Assembly (NCBI GenBank): GCA_003550325.1
Contig: QKWP01000669.1
Location: forward strand, 62,001-126,000
From: Gigaspora rosea
Lineage: Eukaryota > Glomeromycota > Glomeromycetes > Diversisporales > Gigasporaceae
DNA: 64,000 bases
Reading direction: 5' to 3'
Part shown: in pieces, positions 46,122-56,316 of the stretch
Layout: each line of letters starts with the position of its first letter
Position numbering within the stretch: position 1 is the stretch's first letter
Program-made: the position numbers and the translations under genes
The notes under the pieces: generated by a model
What the model saw: only the letters and a program-made list of their open reading frames with translations
The model's database searches: none
Told to the model about the DNA's origin: nothing

Positions 46122-48384
46122 ATGGGAAAAAAAGAAAAGCAACTTCCCAAGGCTGAAAGCAACAAGATGGTGTAGAAAAGAGCACACAAACATAAGAAGC
46201 AAAAATGTAAGATTTCGATAAGCCGATATAGTAATTTATTAATAATCAATTAATTATTAACTTTATATTTTTAGTAGATGCAAAGGTGATTGCTGCAGTG
46301 ATTGCGAGAGCAATCGCCGCTGTTCAAGACAAGGGGAAGAGGAAGCAAATAGAACCTGAACCACCAGAAAGCTCTAGTTCTAGTAGTGCAGGCACTACTA
46401 GTAGTGATGATGAGAGATGAAGATCAAGGAGAAGAAGTATCAGTAGCAGAAGCAGTAGTCGTTCCAGCAGCAGCAGCAGCAGTAGCAGTAGCAGCAGCAG
46501 CAGCAGTAGCAGTAGTAGCTGTTCTGAGAGTAATCATCCTCCGAGACCACTAACAAGAGAGCAATCATCCCATCTTCGGGTAAATATATTATTGCCTTCT
46601 CATGTCTTTTATGAATAGATTTACTTTATATTTTAATTTTTATTTTATATTATTTTTTTTGCAGGCCGAAATTAAAATCTTGATAGAAGGCAGAAAGCTA
46701 TTGGCCCAAAAACTGGATCCTAACAAAAATTGGTCTTCGCAAACAAAGAATATCCAGAACAATTTAATCCCATTAATAATAAAAAATTTGCCCGGATACA
46801 AACAACATTTGGGTGCTATCGAAACTATATTAAATCATATCACAAAACGCAGAGGCGCACTTTAGCAATAAACTCGGATCCAGCCCTAAAAGCATACAAT
46901 CGTGCACGCATTGGGAAAAACAGTAAGGTGAACGAGGTAATAACAATTTTTTTCCTTTGTTTCATATAAATTTTTTAATTTATCATTTTTATTCATTTTT
47001 ATAAAATAATTTAGAAAAGAAGAAGGAGACGTAAGGCATTATCATTCTTGATGAGTGCTGGAAATAAGGGTATTGGTCTGTACCCACAGGAAGATTTGAA
47101 GCGGTTTACGACAAGTCAAGGTGGAAACGCTTATCATTCTGCGGAAAAATGAGTGACAAATGAGAAAGCGACTGAAAGGGGCGGGAGGGATGGGCAAAAA
47201 ATAAAAAAATTAATATATGTGGAAAAATGATGGCCCAGACCTCATGTAAGTCAAATATATTATAGTAATGCTAAGTTACAATTAAATTAATAATGTATCG
47301 TCCTAATACAATACGTATTATTTAGTTGAAACAGCTATTTCATAAAAGAATCGATCTGGTTGTGAAACAGCTGCAGCCTAAGAACAATAGAATGATTCCA
47401 TGCCATTATGGTGAGAAGATTGATAGGGAAGATGTACCACAACTGGATTGTCCAAGTTGGGCATTATCCGCCGAAGCCCGAGAACTATATAATATCCCAG
47501 ATCCTGACTTTGATCCTGAACTATTAAGTGGGCAAGAAGATTCACAAAAAAAAAGAAAAGGAAAGGTGGGGATAGGCACAAGAAACGAAAGAGAGTCATA
47601 CAGCTGAGACAGAAACTAAAGAATGAGCAAGTGAAACAGGTATAAAAAGGAGAAGAGTGGATGATGATGATAAAGTTGTATTATATGAAAGAAGAAAACC
47701 TAGAAGATCGCAGCATCCTCAAAAGCACCAACACCAAAATCAGCAACATCCAGATCAGTAACATACTCAAAACCGGCAACACCCATATCATCAAAACCGG
47801 CAACACCCACATCATCAAAACCGCCAACACCCACATCATCAAAACCGGAAACACCCACATCATCAAAAACACCTATAACATCAGAAAAAACACCTAAAAC
47901 ATCAGAAACAACAACAGCTACAAATGAACCATCATCATCAACGGAAGCAATAGCAGCAGCAGAAGCCTTAATATCAAAAATACCACCAACATCATCAACG
48001 TCAGCAGCCTCCTCAACATCAACACCGGTACCACCAGCAAAAATAATATTACAATTCGCCCGAGGCTCTGCAAAAAAACCAAGTAAACTGCCATCAGAAG
48101 ATGATGCGTTAGTATTTAGAGATGAAGGAGTTGAAGCTGAGGATGGAGGTGACGATGGAGGTGACGATGGAGGTGAGGATGGAGGTGAGGACGAAAATGA
48201 AAGTGAAGGTGAAAGTATGGTTAGTGCAGAAGCTAGTGAAAAAGTGGAAAAAGGAAAACGAAAACTGGAAGATTATGAGGACAATGAAGGTGAAGGTTGG
48301 GTTGAAAGTAAAAAAAGGAAAAAAGGGTCGCAAAAAAAGAAAGATGATAAAAAGAAAGCGAAAAGATCGAAAAGAAGGCGATAA
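46122..48384 (+). pseudogene. Second Plavaka gene: RS-rich, basic accessory protein, disrupted
   Basis: Exons I place: 46122-46206 (MGKKEKQLPKAESNKMV, TAG, KRAHKHKKQK), 46275-46579, 46665-46936, 47015-47245, 47326 onward, with GT-AG borders. Exon 2 reads LDAKVIAAVIARAIAAVQDK, then EPEPPESSSSSSAG, SDDER, TGA (46,418), RSRRRSISSRSSSR and a Ser tract (RS domain). Exon 3 reads AEIKILIEGRKLLAQKLDPN, then a one-base shift near 46,850 before RTLAINSDPALKAYNRARIG. Exon 4 has RRRRRKALSFLMSAGNKGIG, then two TGA. Exon 5 reads LKQLFHKRIDLVVKQLQPKN, then LDCPSWALSAEARELYNIPD, and shifts in an A9 run into a Lys/Arg-rich stretch. The 3' part is Pro/Thr/Ser repeats, a Gly/Asp/Glu run and a basic NLS-like tail (KKKAKRSKRRR). 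By position it parallels TnpA of CACTA elements; function is inferred only. Confidence 0.6.
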
Positions 48385-48389
48385 ATTAG

Positions 48390-49258
48390 ATTTTTGTTAG
48401 ATTTATCTGTTATTGTGTTTTTTAATTTTAAAATAGTGTTTTTATCGGAATATAATAAAATTTAATAAATAATCAGTAAAATAATATAAATATCAGCCAA
48501 TCGGCCAATGTGTATATAAATGTAATCAGTAAACAGTTAAATAGCAAAATTATACAAATATCATCAACTATCGCCTTTGGTGATAGCAGACCGATAGACT
48601 ATAGACTCAAATATTCGGTTTAAACCTAAAACCTATCGGTCTGCTATCACCAAAGGCGATATTTTATTAATAATAAAAAGATGATATATAATATTGGTAA
48701 AATATACTTTAAATTTTAGGAACCGATTACTATGAATTTTATAAATATATAACTAATCATATTAAAAATCGCTAATTATCAGCCAAATATTATTCAATAT
48801 AGGCTAAATATTATTCAATATCGGCCAAATATTATTCAAATATCAGTCAAATATTATTCAAATATCGGTCAAATATTATTCTAAAGAATATAGAGAAGAT
48901 ATGTTAAAGACTAAATAATCATTAAAAAATATAACCAATATATCAGTACAATATTGTATAAATTATGAAAAAATTTGTAAAATAGCCAATACAATATCTT
49001 CTTATGATTTATCTAATCGTGAATTTATCACCAAAATATCAATCTAAATATCTGCCTTGTATCTTCTTTATAATTTCACTAATCTTCATACGGATATATG
49101 AGTATTTTTTACTGACTTATAACCGATATGCAACAAATTTTCTTAAATTAGTAGCCCATCAGCCTATTTTGATCCCCTATCAATCTGCATCATATTGGCC
49201 TGCAATCTTCATGCGATTTTTAGATGATATTAGGTAATATTTTTGATTTCGACCAGTG
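48390..49258. repeat. Right subterminal region with ATCGGCCAAATATTATTC words
   Basis: AATATTATTCAAATATCGGTC-like units repeat about five times at 48,785-48,885 with variants, plus GCCGATA/TATCGGC words. These mirror the left side. Confidence 0.7.
48569..48661. repeat. Perfect 29-bp inverted repeat downstream of the accessory gene
   Basis: TATCGCCTTTGGTGATAGCA... (48,569-48,597) is exactly complementary to 48,633-48,661 across a 35-bp loop. It lies about 185 bp after the gene's stop. It could be a structural binding site or transcript end hairpin. Confidence 0.85.
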
Positions 49259-49330
49259 AATACCCGAACCTTCCTTAGAAGTTGTAGGTTATTCAATAAA
49301 TGGTATTGTATATTAAATACAATATTATAT
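49259..49330 (-). pseudogene. Upstream exon piece of the host gene split by Plavaka
   Basis: The minus-strand reading IPFIE, TAA, PTTSKEGSGI ends at the AAT target duplicate and, once the 9-kb element and one AAT copy are ignored, continues in frame as AYIFCIEK on the far side (40,256). The rest of the exon upstream was not identified. Confidence 0.5.
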
Positions 49331-49895
49331 TTTGTTAATTGAATTAATGGCTGCTCAAATTGATTTTTGCCATATTTTCGTGTAATAATGCCCTCTTGCG
49401 CATTATTTTGGACCCCTGAATGTTATTTTAAAATGCTCATGTGCCTTATTTTGAGTCAAAATGTCTTTTTTTTGAAATCCTATACCAGTATTTGAAATTG
49501 GTTCAATCACTGACAAACACTTTAAAGACATTGAACTTACTTTACCAGTAAGCTTATTTTACAGTAATTTACAGATAAGTTCATTTTGTGACATTAGATT
49601 CGAATTTCTCAATTAGTTTACCTCCCCAATTTGTAAATAGATCTTCTCATTATTTAGTATAGATAATTTTCATTTCTATTTTTTTTATAATTCATTAAAT
49701 GTTAGTTGAAGTCCAGTAAACTTGATAATTGATATATAGTCATTCCTTTTTGTAAAACTTCATAACACATTAACGTGTTGGCACGTATACATGTTAATGG
49801 GTGCAGATTATAAACATTCTCAATAGCACTTCAATGTGCTGGGCTTGTTGTTCCATCACGTAGTATGTTAAACAACATGTTAAAGTGCTGTTAAC
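49331..49895. other. Spacer with TTAACGTGTT-word cluster
   Basis: No gene. At 49,762-49,900 ACGTGTT/AACATGTTAA/GTTAACG words appear in both senses, possibly the two ends of a 140-bp word-built element. Confidence 0.35.
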
Positions 49896-49903
49896 GTATC
49901 ATC

Positions 49904-51702
49904 TAGTGCTCCAAGGTCCTGTCCGGATCTGGTCAGTCTGGGTCCGGGATCAGACCAGACTCAGACTCTAAATTTTACTAATTTCAAACTTCAGACCAGA
50001 CTCCAACTCAACTATAAGTCTGGTCCGGGTCTGGTCTGAAGTCTGCAGACTAGTCTGAGTCTAAATATAATTATATGTATTTTTTGGCGCTGGACAAGTT
50101 TACTTAGTGCATTTTGTAAGAATTAATTAGTAAAATTTTATGAATCATAAGATTTTATAGAATTTTATTAATAAAATTCTAAAAAATCTTATAATTCGCA
50201 AATTTTTATTAATTAATTCTAACAAAATGCACTAAGTAAACTTGTTCAGAACCTAAAAATGTATTTAAACGACTGATTTGTTTTTATTTTACTTGAAATT
50301 TGGAGAAAAGATGCATAATTTTGGATTTTTGATCAAAAAGTCAAATTTAAGCATCTTTTCTCCAAATTTCAAGTAAACTAAAAACTACTCTGCTGATTTA
50401 ATGTATTTTTAGATGCTAAACAAGTTTACTTAGTGCGTTTTGTTAGAATTAATTAACAAAAATTTGTGAATCATAAGATTTTTCTATAAAATCTTAAAAT
50501 TCACAAATTTTATTAATTAATTCTAACAAAACACATTAAGTAAACTTGAACAGCACCTAAAAATACATTAAACCGGCAGTGTTGTTTTTATTTTACTTGA
50601 AATTTGGAGAAAAAATGCTTAAATTTAACTTTTTTGATCAAAATCCAAAATTATGCATCTTTTCTCCAAATTTCAAGTAAAATAAAAACAACACTGCTGA
50701 TTTAATGTATTTTTAGGTGCTGAATAAAGTTACTTAGTGCATTTTGTTAGAATTAATTATTAAAAATTTGTGAATTTTAAGATTTTATAGAATTTTACTA
50801 ATAAAATTCTATAAAATCTTCACAAAATTTTACTAATTATTTCTAACAAATGCACTAAATAAACTTATACAGCACTAAAAATATATTCAATCGGCAGGGT
50901 ATTTTTATTTTACTTGAAATTTGGAGAAAAGATGCTTAAATTTGGCTTTTTTGATCAAAAATCCAAATTTATGCATCTTTTCTCCAAATTTCAAGTAAAA
51001 TAAAAACAACCTTGCCGATTTCATGTATTTTTATGTGCTATACAAGTTTACTTGGTGTGTTTTGTTAGAATTAATTAATAAAGTTTGTGAATTATAAGAT
51101 TTTATAGAATTTTACTAATAAAATTCTATAAAACTTATAATTCACAAAATGTTACTAATTATTTCAAACTTAATGCACTAAGTAAACTTGTTCAGCACCT
51201 AAAAATACATTAATTCAGCAGGGTTGTTTTTATTTTACTTGAAATTTGGAGTTAAGATGTTAAATTTTGACTTTTTTGATCAAAAATCCAAAATTGTGCA
51301 TCAAATCTCTAAATTTCAAGTAAAATAAAAACAAATAGGCCGTTTTAATACATTTTTAGGTGCTGAACAAGTTTACTTAGTGCAATTTGTTAGAATTAAT
51401 TAATAAAAATTTGTGAATTATAAGATTTTTTAGAATTTTATTAATAAAATTCAATAAAATCTTAAAATTCATAAAATTTTACTAATCTATTCTAACAAAA
51501 TGCACTAAGTAAACTTGTTCAGCACCAAAAAATACATATAAATATATTCAAACTCAGACCAGTCTTCAGACTTCAGACCAGACCCAGACCAGACTAAGAC
51601 TTGACTATAAAGTCTGAATATAAAAATTGAGTCCGGTCCGAAAATCACACCAGACTCAGACTTGACTAAAATCTGGTTCGAGTCCGGTCCATAGGAGCAC
51701 TA
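49904..51702. mobile_element. hAT-like non-autonomous element with GGTCTGGAC-word TIRs
   Basis: Tips TAGTGCTCC at left and, in complement, TAGTGCTCCTATGGACCGGA at right fit YAGNG. Flanks GTATCATC (49,896-49,903) and GTGTCATC (51,703-51,710) form an 8-bp target duplication with one mismatch. Subterminal DNA is GGTCTGGTCCGGGTCTGGTC-like in both senses. The 1.4-kb interior is a tandem array of palindromes. It shares the TAGTGCTCC tip with the element at 20,309-22,254, so the two probably belong to one family with diverged words. Confidence 0.75.
50078..51540. repeat. Tandem array of palindromic units, period about 300-330 bp
   Basis: About 4.6 units start near 50,078, 50,406, 50,709, 51,024 and 51,350. 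Each unit has palindrome A (AGGTGCTGAACAAGTTTACT ... back to its complement, about 180 bp) and palindrome B (TTTTACTTGAAATTTGGAGA ... and complement, about 120 bp). The whole interior can fold as a row of hairpins. Non-coding. Confidence 0.88.
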
Positions 51703-51710
51703 GTGTCATC

Positions 51711-53200
51711 TATTAAATTTAAATGTAATGAATTCAATATCAATAAAGGCATATTATAGAATACAATATTAAAAATGATTTCCCTGATTTTACTTTAAAA
51801 AATAAAGGAAATAAGCTAGTATAGTGTTGAAGAGACCTTTATTTGAATAAATAATAAACTTATCTTCCAGTAACTATTAGAGTTAAATTGGCTAAATGCA
51901 TATGCTCTCATAGTTACAGTAAACAGTATATTTCTGATAGCCCATTTCACCGACATGTAATTCTAATCAATGTTGTTAGAGTTGGGCTTAAAATTAGCAT
52001 TAAAAGATAAAGCAATTATAAAAAAAAACTTGTGAAATAAGCTGTTAATGAAATAAACTGCCTACGAAGTGAATTTTTCTGGATTTGAAGTAATTGGTAG
52101 TGAAATAATATGAACCTGCTTTGAGCACTATGTTATATAAAGTGGGTGCACATTATTTCAGAATGCACATGGGCATATTTTGAGCAAAAAGCTCAATTTT
52201 ATAAAACTCAAAATCTGAATTAATGCCCAGCCTACTATTAGCGCAAATATGATAAGTTGAATATCAAATAATAATTCATTATCTAAAGCTTGAATTGGAT
52301 TTTCAAAATCAATGTTACTCTATATTACTATTTCCTGATGATTAGCAGTACTGCTAGAATCTACTTTCTAAATATTTATTAATTTTTTTTAATAATTAAT
52401 ATTAAATTAAAATAATAAATTAAACTAAATTATTATTATAATTTTTAAAATTATACTTATCACATAATCATCCTTATCTTCATGAATACTTTCATAAGCA
52501 TCAAAAGCATCAATAAGAGAATCAAGAGACATTGCAATAATTGTATTTTTGTAAATTTCTAAATTTAAAAAAATTAATAAAAACTTGTAATAAATATATA
52601 AAATTTAGAGTATTGCTAACTTGCCCCCTGGTGATGTAACTAACCTATAATTTACCAATCAGGTCGCAGGATCTTGTGTAACAAAATAAAGAAAATTTTA
52701 AGAAAATTTAGAAAAAAATCAAAAACTTATCAATATCGCAAAATTTTATTACAAAAACTAGCTTTGGGCTATTAAATAAAAGTTTTTGGCATCTAATTTT
52801 GCATATAAATAATCAATCCATCCTCTAACTTAATATACCTATACCCTTACCCTAACCCTTATCTTTAAAGAATAATTTTTTATATGAAAAACTCCTATAA
52901 AAATAAAGGGTAGTTAAAATTTATAACTTTAACCAGGTGTTAAAATTAGTTAAATTCTAAAATTTATTATTATTAAGTAATATATATTTACATATTTTTA
53001 AAAATATAAACTTTAAACTTTATTATTTATTAAAGATCAAATTACAATACATATAAAAATATAATTATATCTATTATGCTAAGTATATAATTATGCTATA
53101 CATGTAAAAATAATTATATAATAATATGTATTTATAAAAATATTTAATTACAGCTTGTATATTAAAATAATTATATAATTATTATTTTTTTTTTATATAT
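51711..53200. other. AT-rich spacer
   Basis: No supported gene. Around 52,616-52,940 there is a segment with GCAGGATCTTGTGTAACAAA and CCCTTACCCTAACCC that resembles the interior of the element at 55,592, possibly a decayed relative. Confidence 0.35.
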
Positions 53201-53708
53201 TAGGGAGAACCCTGGGTGTAGCTCCTGCCCCAAACTTTTATTAATACTTAAGTAAGTTGACATATTGCCGAAGTACATATATATTATATACAAGTATTGG
53301 AACTAGGACTTTAGGTAATACAACCATTTATCCACGGCTAAAACCCACCAGAGCCTTCCATATTCCCATTTATATGACTGACCTGGTTTTGTACATCCCT
53401 CTTTAACCAACAATTGGTATTCACATGTCCGCCACTTTACCCACACTACCTAGTACCATCACTTCCAATTTGGTGTATATTGCCATGTAGGCGCTTTGTG
53501 CTTCCAGATTGGTGTACCTAAGATCCTCTAATAGCGTACTTCTTGGGAGTTCGTATTTCAAGCCATGCAGCTGCCTCTACCACATTGGGTAAGTATCTCA
53601 AGCCTGCATGCTGCCATAACTAGCCGGGTTCCTGCAACTTCAGGGCCCAGGATTTAACGTTCCGAATTCAGTAATGTTAATTATATAATTATATTTAAAA
53701 CATATTAT
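53201..53708. other. GC-richer stretch of unknown nature
   Basis: About 450 bp (53,205-53,660) is visibly less AT-rich than its surroundings, with words such as GCCATGCAGCTGCC, AAGCCTGCATGCTGCC and CAGGGCCCAGGATTTAACGT. No frame is open and no family is recognised. It could be a retroposed or transferred fragment. Confidence 0.35.
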
Positions 53709-53725
53709 ATTAATTTATGAGAATT

Positions 53726-53920
53726 TCCAAATCTAGGTGAGTCTTGACCACACTAGTAGATTTAGGTCGCAGGTAAATTAGTCTGAGCTTCTATTCTTGC
53801 ATATAATTTATATATTTGTCCTTGTACAATTTAAGTTTTTCACATTATATGTAATTACTTATATAAATTATCTAATAAAGATATAAGCAAGGCCTCACCT
53901 AAAAAAAAAAAAAAAAAAAA
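53726..53920 (+). mobile_element. Poly(A)-tailed retroposon with 17-bp target duplication
   Basis: A 195-bp insert that starts TCCAAATCTAGGTGAGTC and ends in 20 A (53,901-53,920). It is flanked by the perfect duplicate ATTAATTTATGAGAATT (53,709-53,725 and 53,921-53,937). AATAAAG lies 29 bp before the tail. This is the signature of LINE-mediated retroposition of a small RNA. No clear A/B box pair was found, so it may be a SINE of another origin or a processed transcript. Confidence 0.75.
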
Positions 53921-54267
53921 ATTAATTTATGAGAATTGCTAATCTTAACCGGGGGAATTTTCCTGTTATACAAGTCCAAAACGACCAATAAAATTATAAA
54001 AACAATTTCATATTTATTATTATTTATAATATATATTTATTTCATATTTTTTACATAATGTGAATACTAACCTAACCATAATCCCACATTACCCTTACCC
54101 TAACCATAACTCTATCTCTTTCGCCTAATACTAGTCTAACCCTAATTCTGCAATACACTCCCTTTAACTAATCCTGTTCTATCCTAACCTACTACTTGAC
54201 CCTAACTTTGCTACTAACCACTATGCAAACCTCTAATTTATATTACCATTAACCTTAATCTCTGTGG

Positions 54268-54890
54268 ATTTAGCAGCAGTTTACTAGTCGAATCAGCACT
54301 GATTTGACACTGATAAGAACGTAAATTCAAGTACCACTATGAAAATAATGCGGATTAGCTATTAAAATGTACATTTATATAAGTAATCAATATAAGACGA
54401 ACAAGCTAACTGCATATGAAGCAAAATTGTATGGAATTTTTTTGTTAAAACACACAAGAAAGCTTCATCATGAAATCATGAGATATTGCTCTATTTTAAA
54501 AAAATCCTTTACTGACCTTTCGCTCTTCACAAAATGAGCCAACATGTGTAACTTACACATACGTGTCATCTGAACGTGCCATTTCATATGACGTGATATT
54601 ACATATGAGTTTTGCAGCAGTTTACTAGTCGAATCAGCACTAATTTGGCACAGATAATAAACGTAAATTCACGTGCCATCGCGATAATGATGCAGATTAG
54701 CTATTAAAACGTAAATTTGTATAAGTAATCAATATAAGACAAACAAGCTATCTGCATATGAAGCAAAATTTTGTAAGGATTTTTTTTGTTAAAATACACA
54801 AGAAAGCTTCATCATGAAATTATGAGATATTGCTCCTTTTAAAAAAACTCCTTTATGACCTTTCGCTCTCTATGAAACGACATGATATTA
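54268..54890 (+). repeat. Direct duplication of about 280 bp
   Basis: AGCAGCAGTTTACTAGTCGA at 54,274 recurs at 54,614. Both copies run on through CATATGAAGCAAAATT and GAAAGCTTCATCATGAAAT to CCTTTCGCTCT, with moderate divergence. Offset about 340 bp. Confidence 0.85.
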
Positions 54891-55219
54891 CGTGCCACCC
54901 TTTGCCTTAATATCTGTGCTATTCGAAAATGTTCTTGTGCGTGCTACAAGATCTAGCCATTTCAAGCATTCCCGACACTGCGCATTAGTAAAAAAATTTC
55001 TTTAAAATTTTGATACATATAGTACCTACTAACCCTTATCTAACAGTTGATCACGTTTTGTTGCCCCAATTTCCGTAAGAATCCTGTAGAAATCGTCCCA
55101 TAGTAAATAACTACTCTAAATCTAACAGAATCTCTAACCCCAACCCTAATTCAAAACCAAACCTAAACTAAATCTAACCCTAACCCTTAATCTTTCAGAG
55201 CCTCTAACCTTAACCCTTA

Positions 55220-55440
55220 ATCAAAAAACAATGACACCAAAGAGCGACGAAAACAAGAGAGATGGCACCGAAAAATGACGACACCCAAAACAACAACACC
55301 GAAGAGCGATAACAACAAAGAGAGATGGCACCGAAAACAGATGACGCTGAAGACAACAATACCGAAGAGCGATGACACTGAAAAAATCGACACTTTATTA
55401 AAAAAAAAAGTAGCGATTAACACTAATAAAAAAGAAAAAA
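55220..55440 (+). repeat. GA-rich minisatellite (GAAGAGCGAT/GATGGCACCGAA words)
   Basis: ACACCGAAGAGCGATGACA and GAGAGATGGCACCGAAAA words repeat three to four times at about 90-bp offset. The ORFs on both strands across it are repeat artefacts. Confidence 0.6.
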
Positions 55441-55591
55441 ATGTAAACAAAAAAAAAGATGTAGATCAGTGATCTAGTGATCTGGGTATACAGTATATGT
55501 ACTGTAGATCACTGATCCGTGTAACAGGAAAATTCCCCCGGTTAAGTGTAGTTATTCTCTTAATTTATATAAATATTTAATTATGAATTTT

Positions 55592-55726
55592 ACTAACTAT
55601 AACCGGCGGTGATCATCACCGGTGTGTAATTAACCAATAAATTTGCAGGATCAGGTGTAACGTGCAAATCAGTTTGTGTAACAAAAATAAAAAAAATGCT
55701 GATCACCGCCGGTTATTTGTAGTTAA
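55592..55726. mobile_element. Small inverted-repeat element with ACCGGCGGTGATCA ends
   Basis: ACTATAACCGGCGGTGATCA at left and the complement of TGATCACCGCCGGTTATTTG at right; 135 bp. The inner GCAGGATCAGGTGTAAC also appears near 19,155 and 52,668. Confidence 0.7.
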
Positions 55727-56004
55727 ATTATTTAATGATACTGTATTATATTAAAAAAATACAGTAGTTAAAATATATAAATTTATATATATATCTAATT
55801 ATATTATATTAAATAAAATAATTATGTCATTATATTTAAAATATATAAAAATTTTATATTACATTATATAAAAAAAATCATTATATCTTTAAAACATAAT
55901 AATTTATATAAATATTTAATTACATTATATTAAACAAAATAATTATATACCTGTAATTACATATTCATATTATATTACACACAATCATATAATCTTACAA
56001 AGTT
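55727..56004. other. AT-rich spacer
   Basis: Nothing recognised. Confidence 0.3.
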
Positions 56005-56316
56005 TTTTTTGTACCGAACCTAAATGTATGTACATAACCTTCCTATCTTTTTTTCCAAACTGTATCTGGGTACAGTAAATTTTTTTTAAATGTTTTTTTT
56101 GTACCGTACCCAAATTGTTATACCAGATTTGGGTACGGTAATTTTTTTATTAAGTATATATTTTTTTGTGTACCTATCACCAAAAATAAAAAACTTAGGT
56201 ACGGTAATTATTATTTTTTTGTGTACCTTGCTATAAAAAATTTGCTTGGGTAGGGTCACTTTTCTGCACCGTACCTACCAGATACTTTTTTCTGTACCGT
56301 ACCAGAAAGGTCCCTG
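56005..56316. repeat. TTTTTTTGTACCGTACC-word cluster
   Basis: TTTTTTGTACCGTACC, GGGTACGGTA and variants repeat about six times in both senses. The right tip GTACCAGAAAGGTCCCTG gives a CAGGG end in complement, as in hAT-like elements; a left tip was not found. Confidence 0.5.

Larger units (their letters stand above)
40260..49258. mobile_element. Plavaka (CMC/CACTA-like) DNA transposon, full length
   Basis: The 8,999-bp element starts CACTGGTCGAAAT and ends with its exact complement, flanked by AAT on both sides (40,257-40,259; 49,259-49,261), a 3-bp target duplication. CACT(A/G) tips and 2-3 bp duplications are features of CACTA/EnSpm and Plavaka elements. The outer 0.9 kb on each side is rich in GCCGATATT/AATATCGGC words, like the subterminal transposase-binding repeats of EnSpm. 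Two genes diverge from the middle: the transposase (minus) and a second spliced, RS-rich gene (plus), a layout like TnpD/TnpA. The transposase has one TAG; the second gene has more damage. The element interrupts a host exon. Confidence 0.9.
53936..55556. mobile_element. TIR element, about 1.6 kb, CTTAACCGGGGGAATTTTCC ends
   Basis: Left CTTAACCGGGGGAATTTTCC at 53,944 is complementary to GGAAAATTCCCCCGGTTAAG ending 55,546, with weaker matching outward. The inside holds CTAACCC-rich DNA (54,070-54,200; 55,130-55,220), a direct duplication (54,268-54,890) and a minisatellite (55,220-55,440). No gene. Confidence 0.65.

Noticed and set aside
47661-47897. NTHIIKTG-repeat peptide as a separate gene
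   Set aside because: It is one of three frames through the TCATCAAAACCGGCAACACC repeat; the frame joined to the downstream coding part reads TPTSSKP.
48109-48400. ORFs on both strands (FTF- and KVKVK-like)
   Set aside because: They are out-of-frame shadows of the Gly/Asp/Glu repeat of the accessory gene's 3' part.
53201-53660. GC-richer stretch as an RNA gene or organelle-derived insert
   Set aside because: No tRNA, rRNA or mitochondrial gene motif was recognised; left as unknown.
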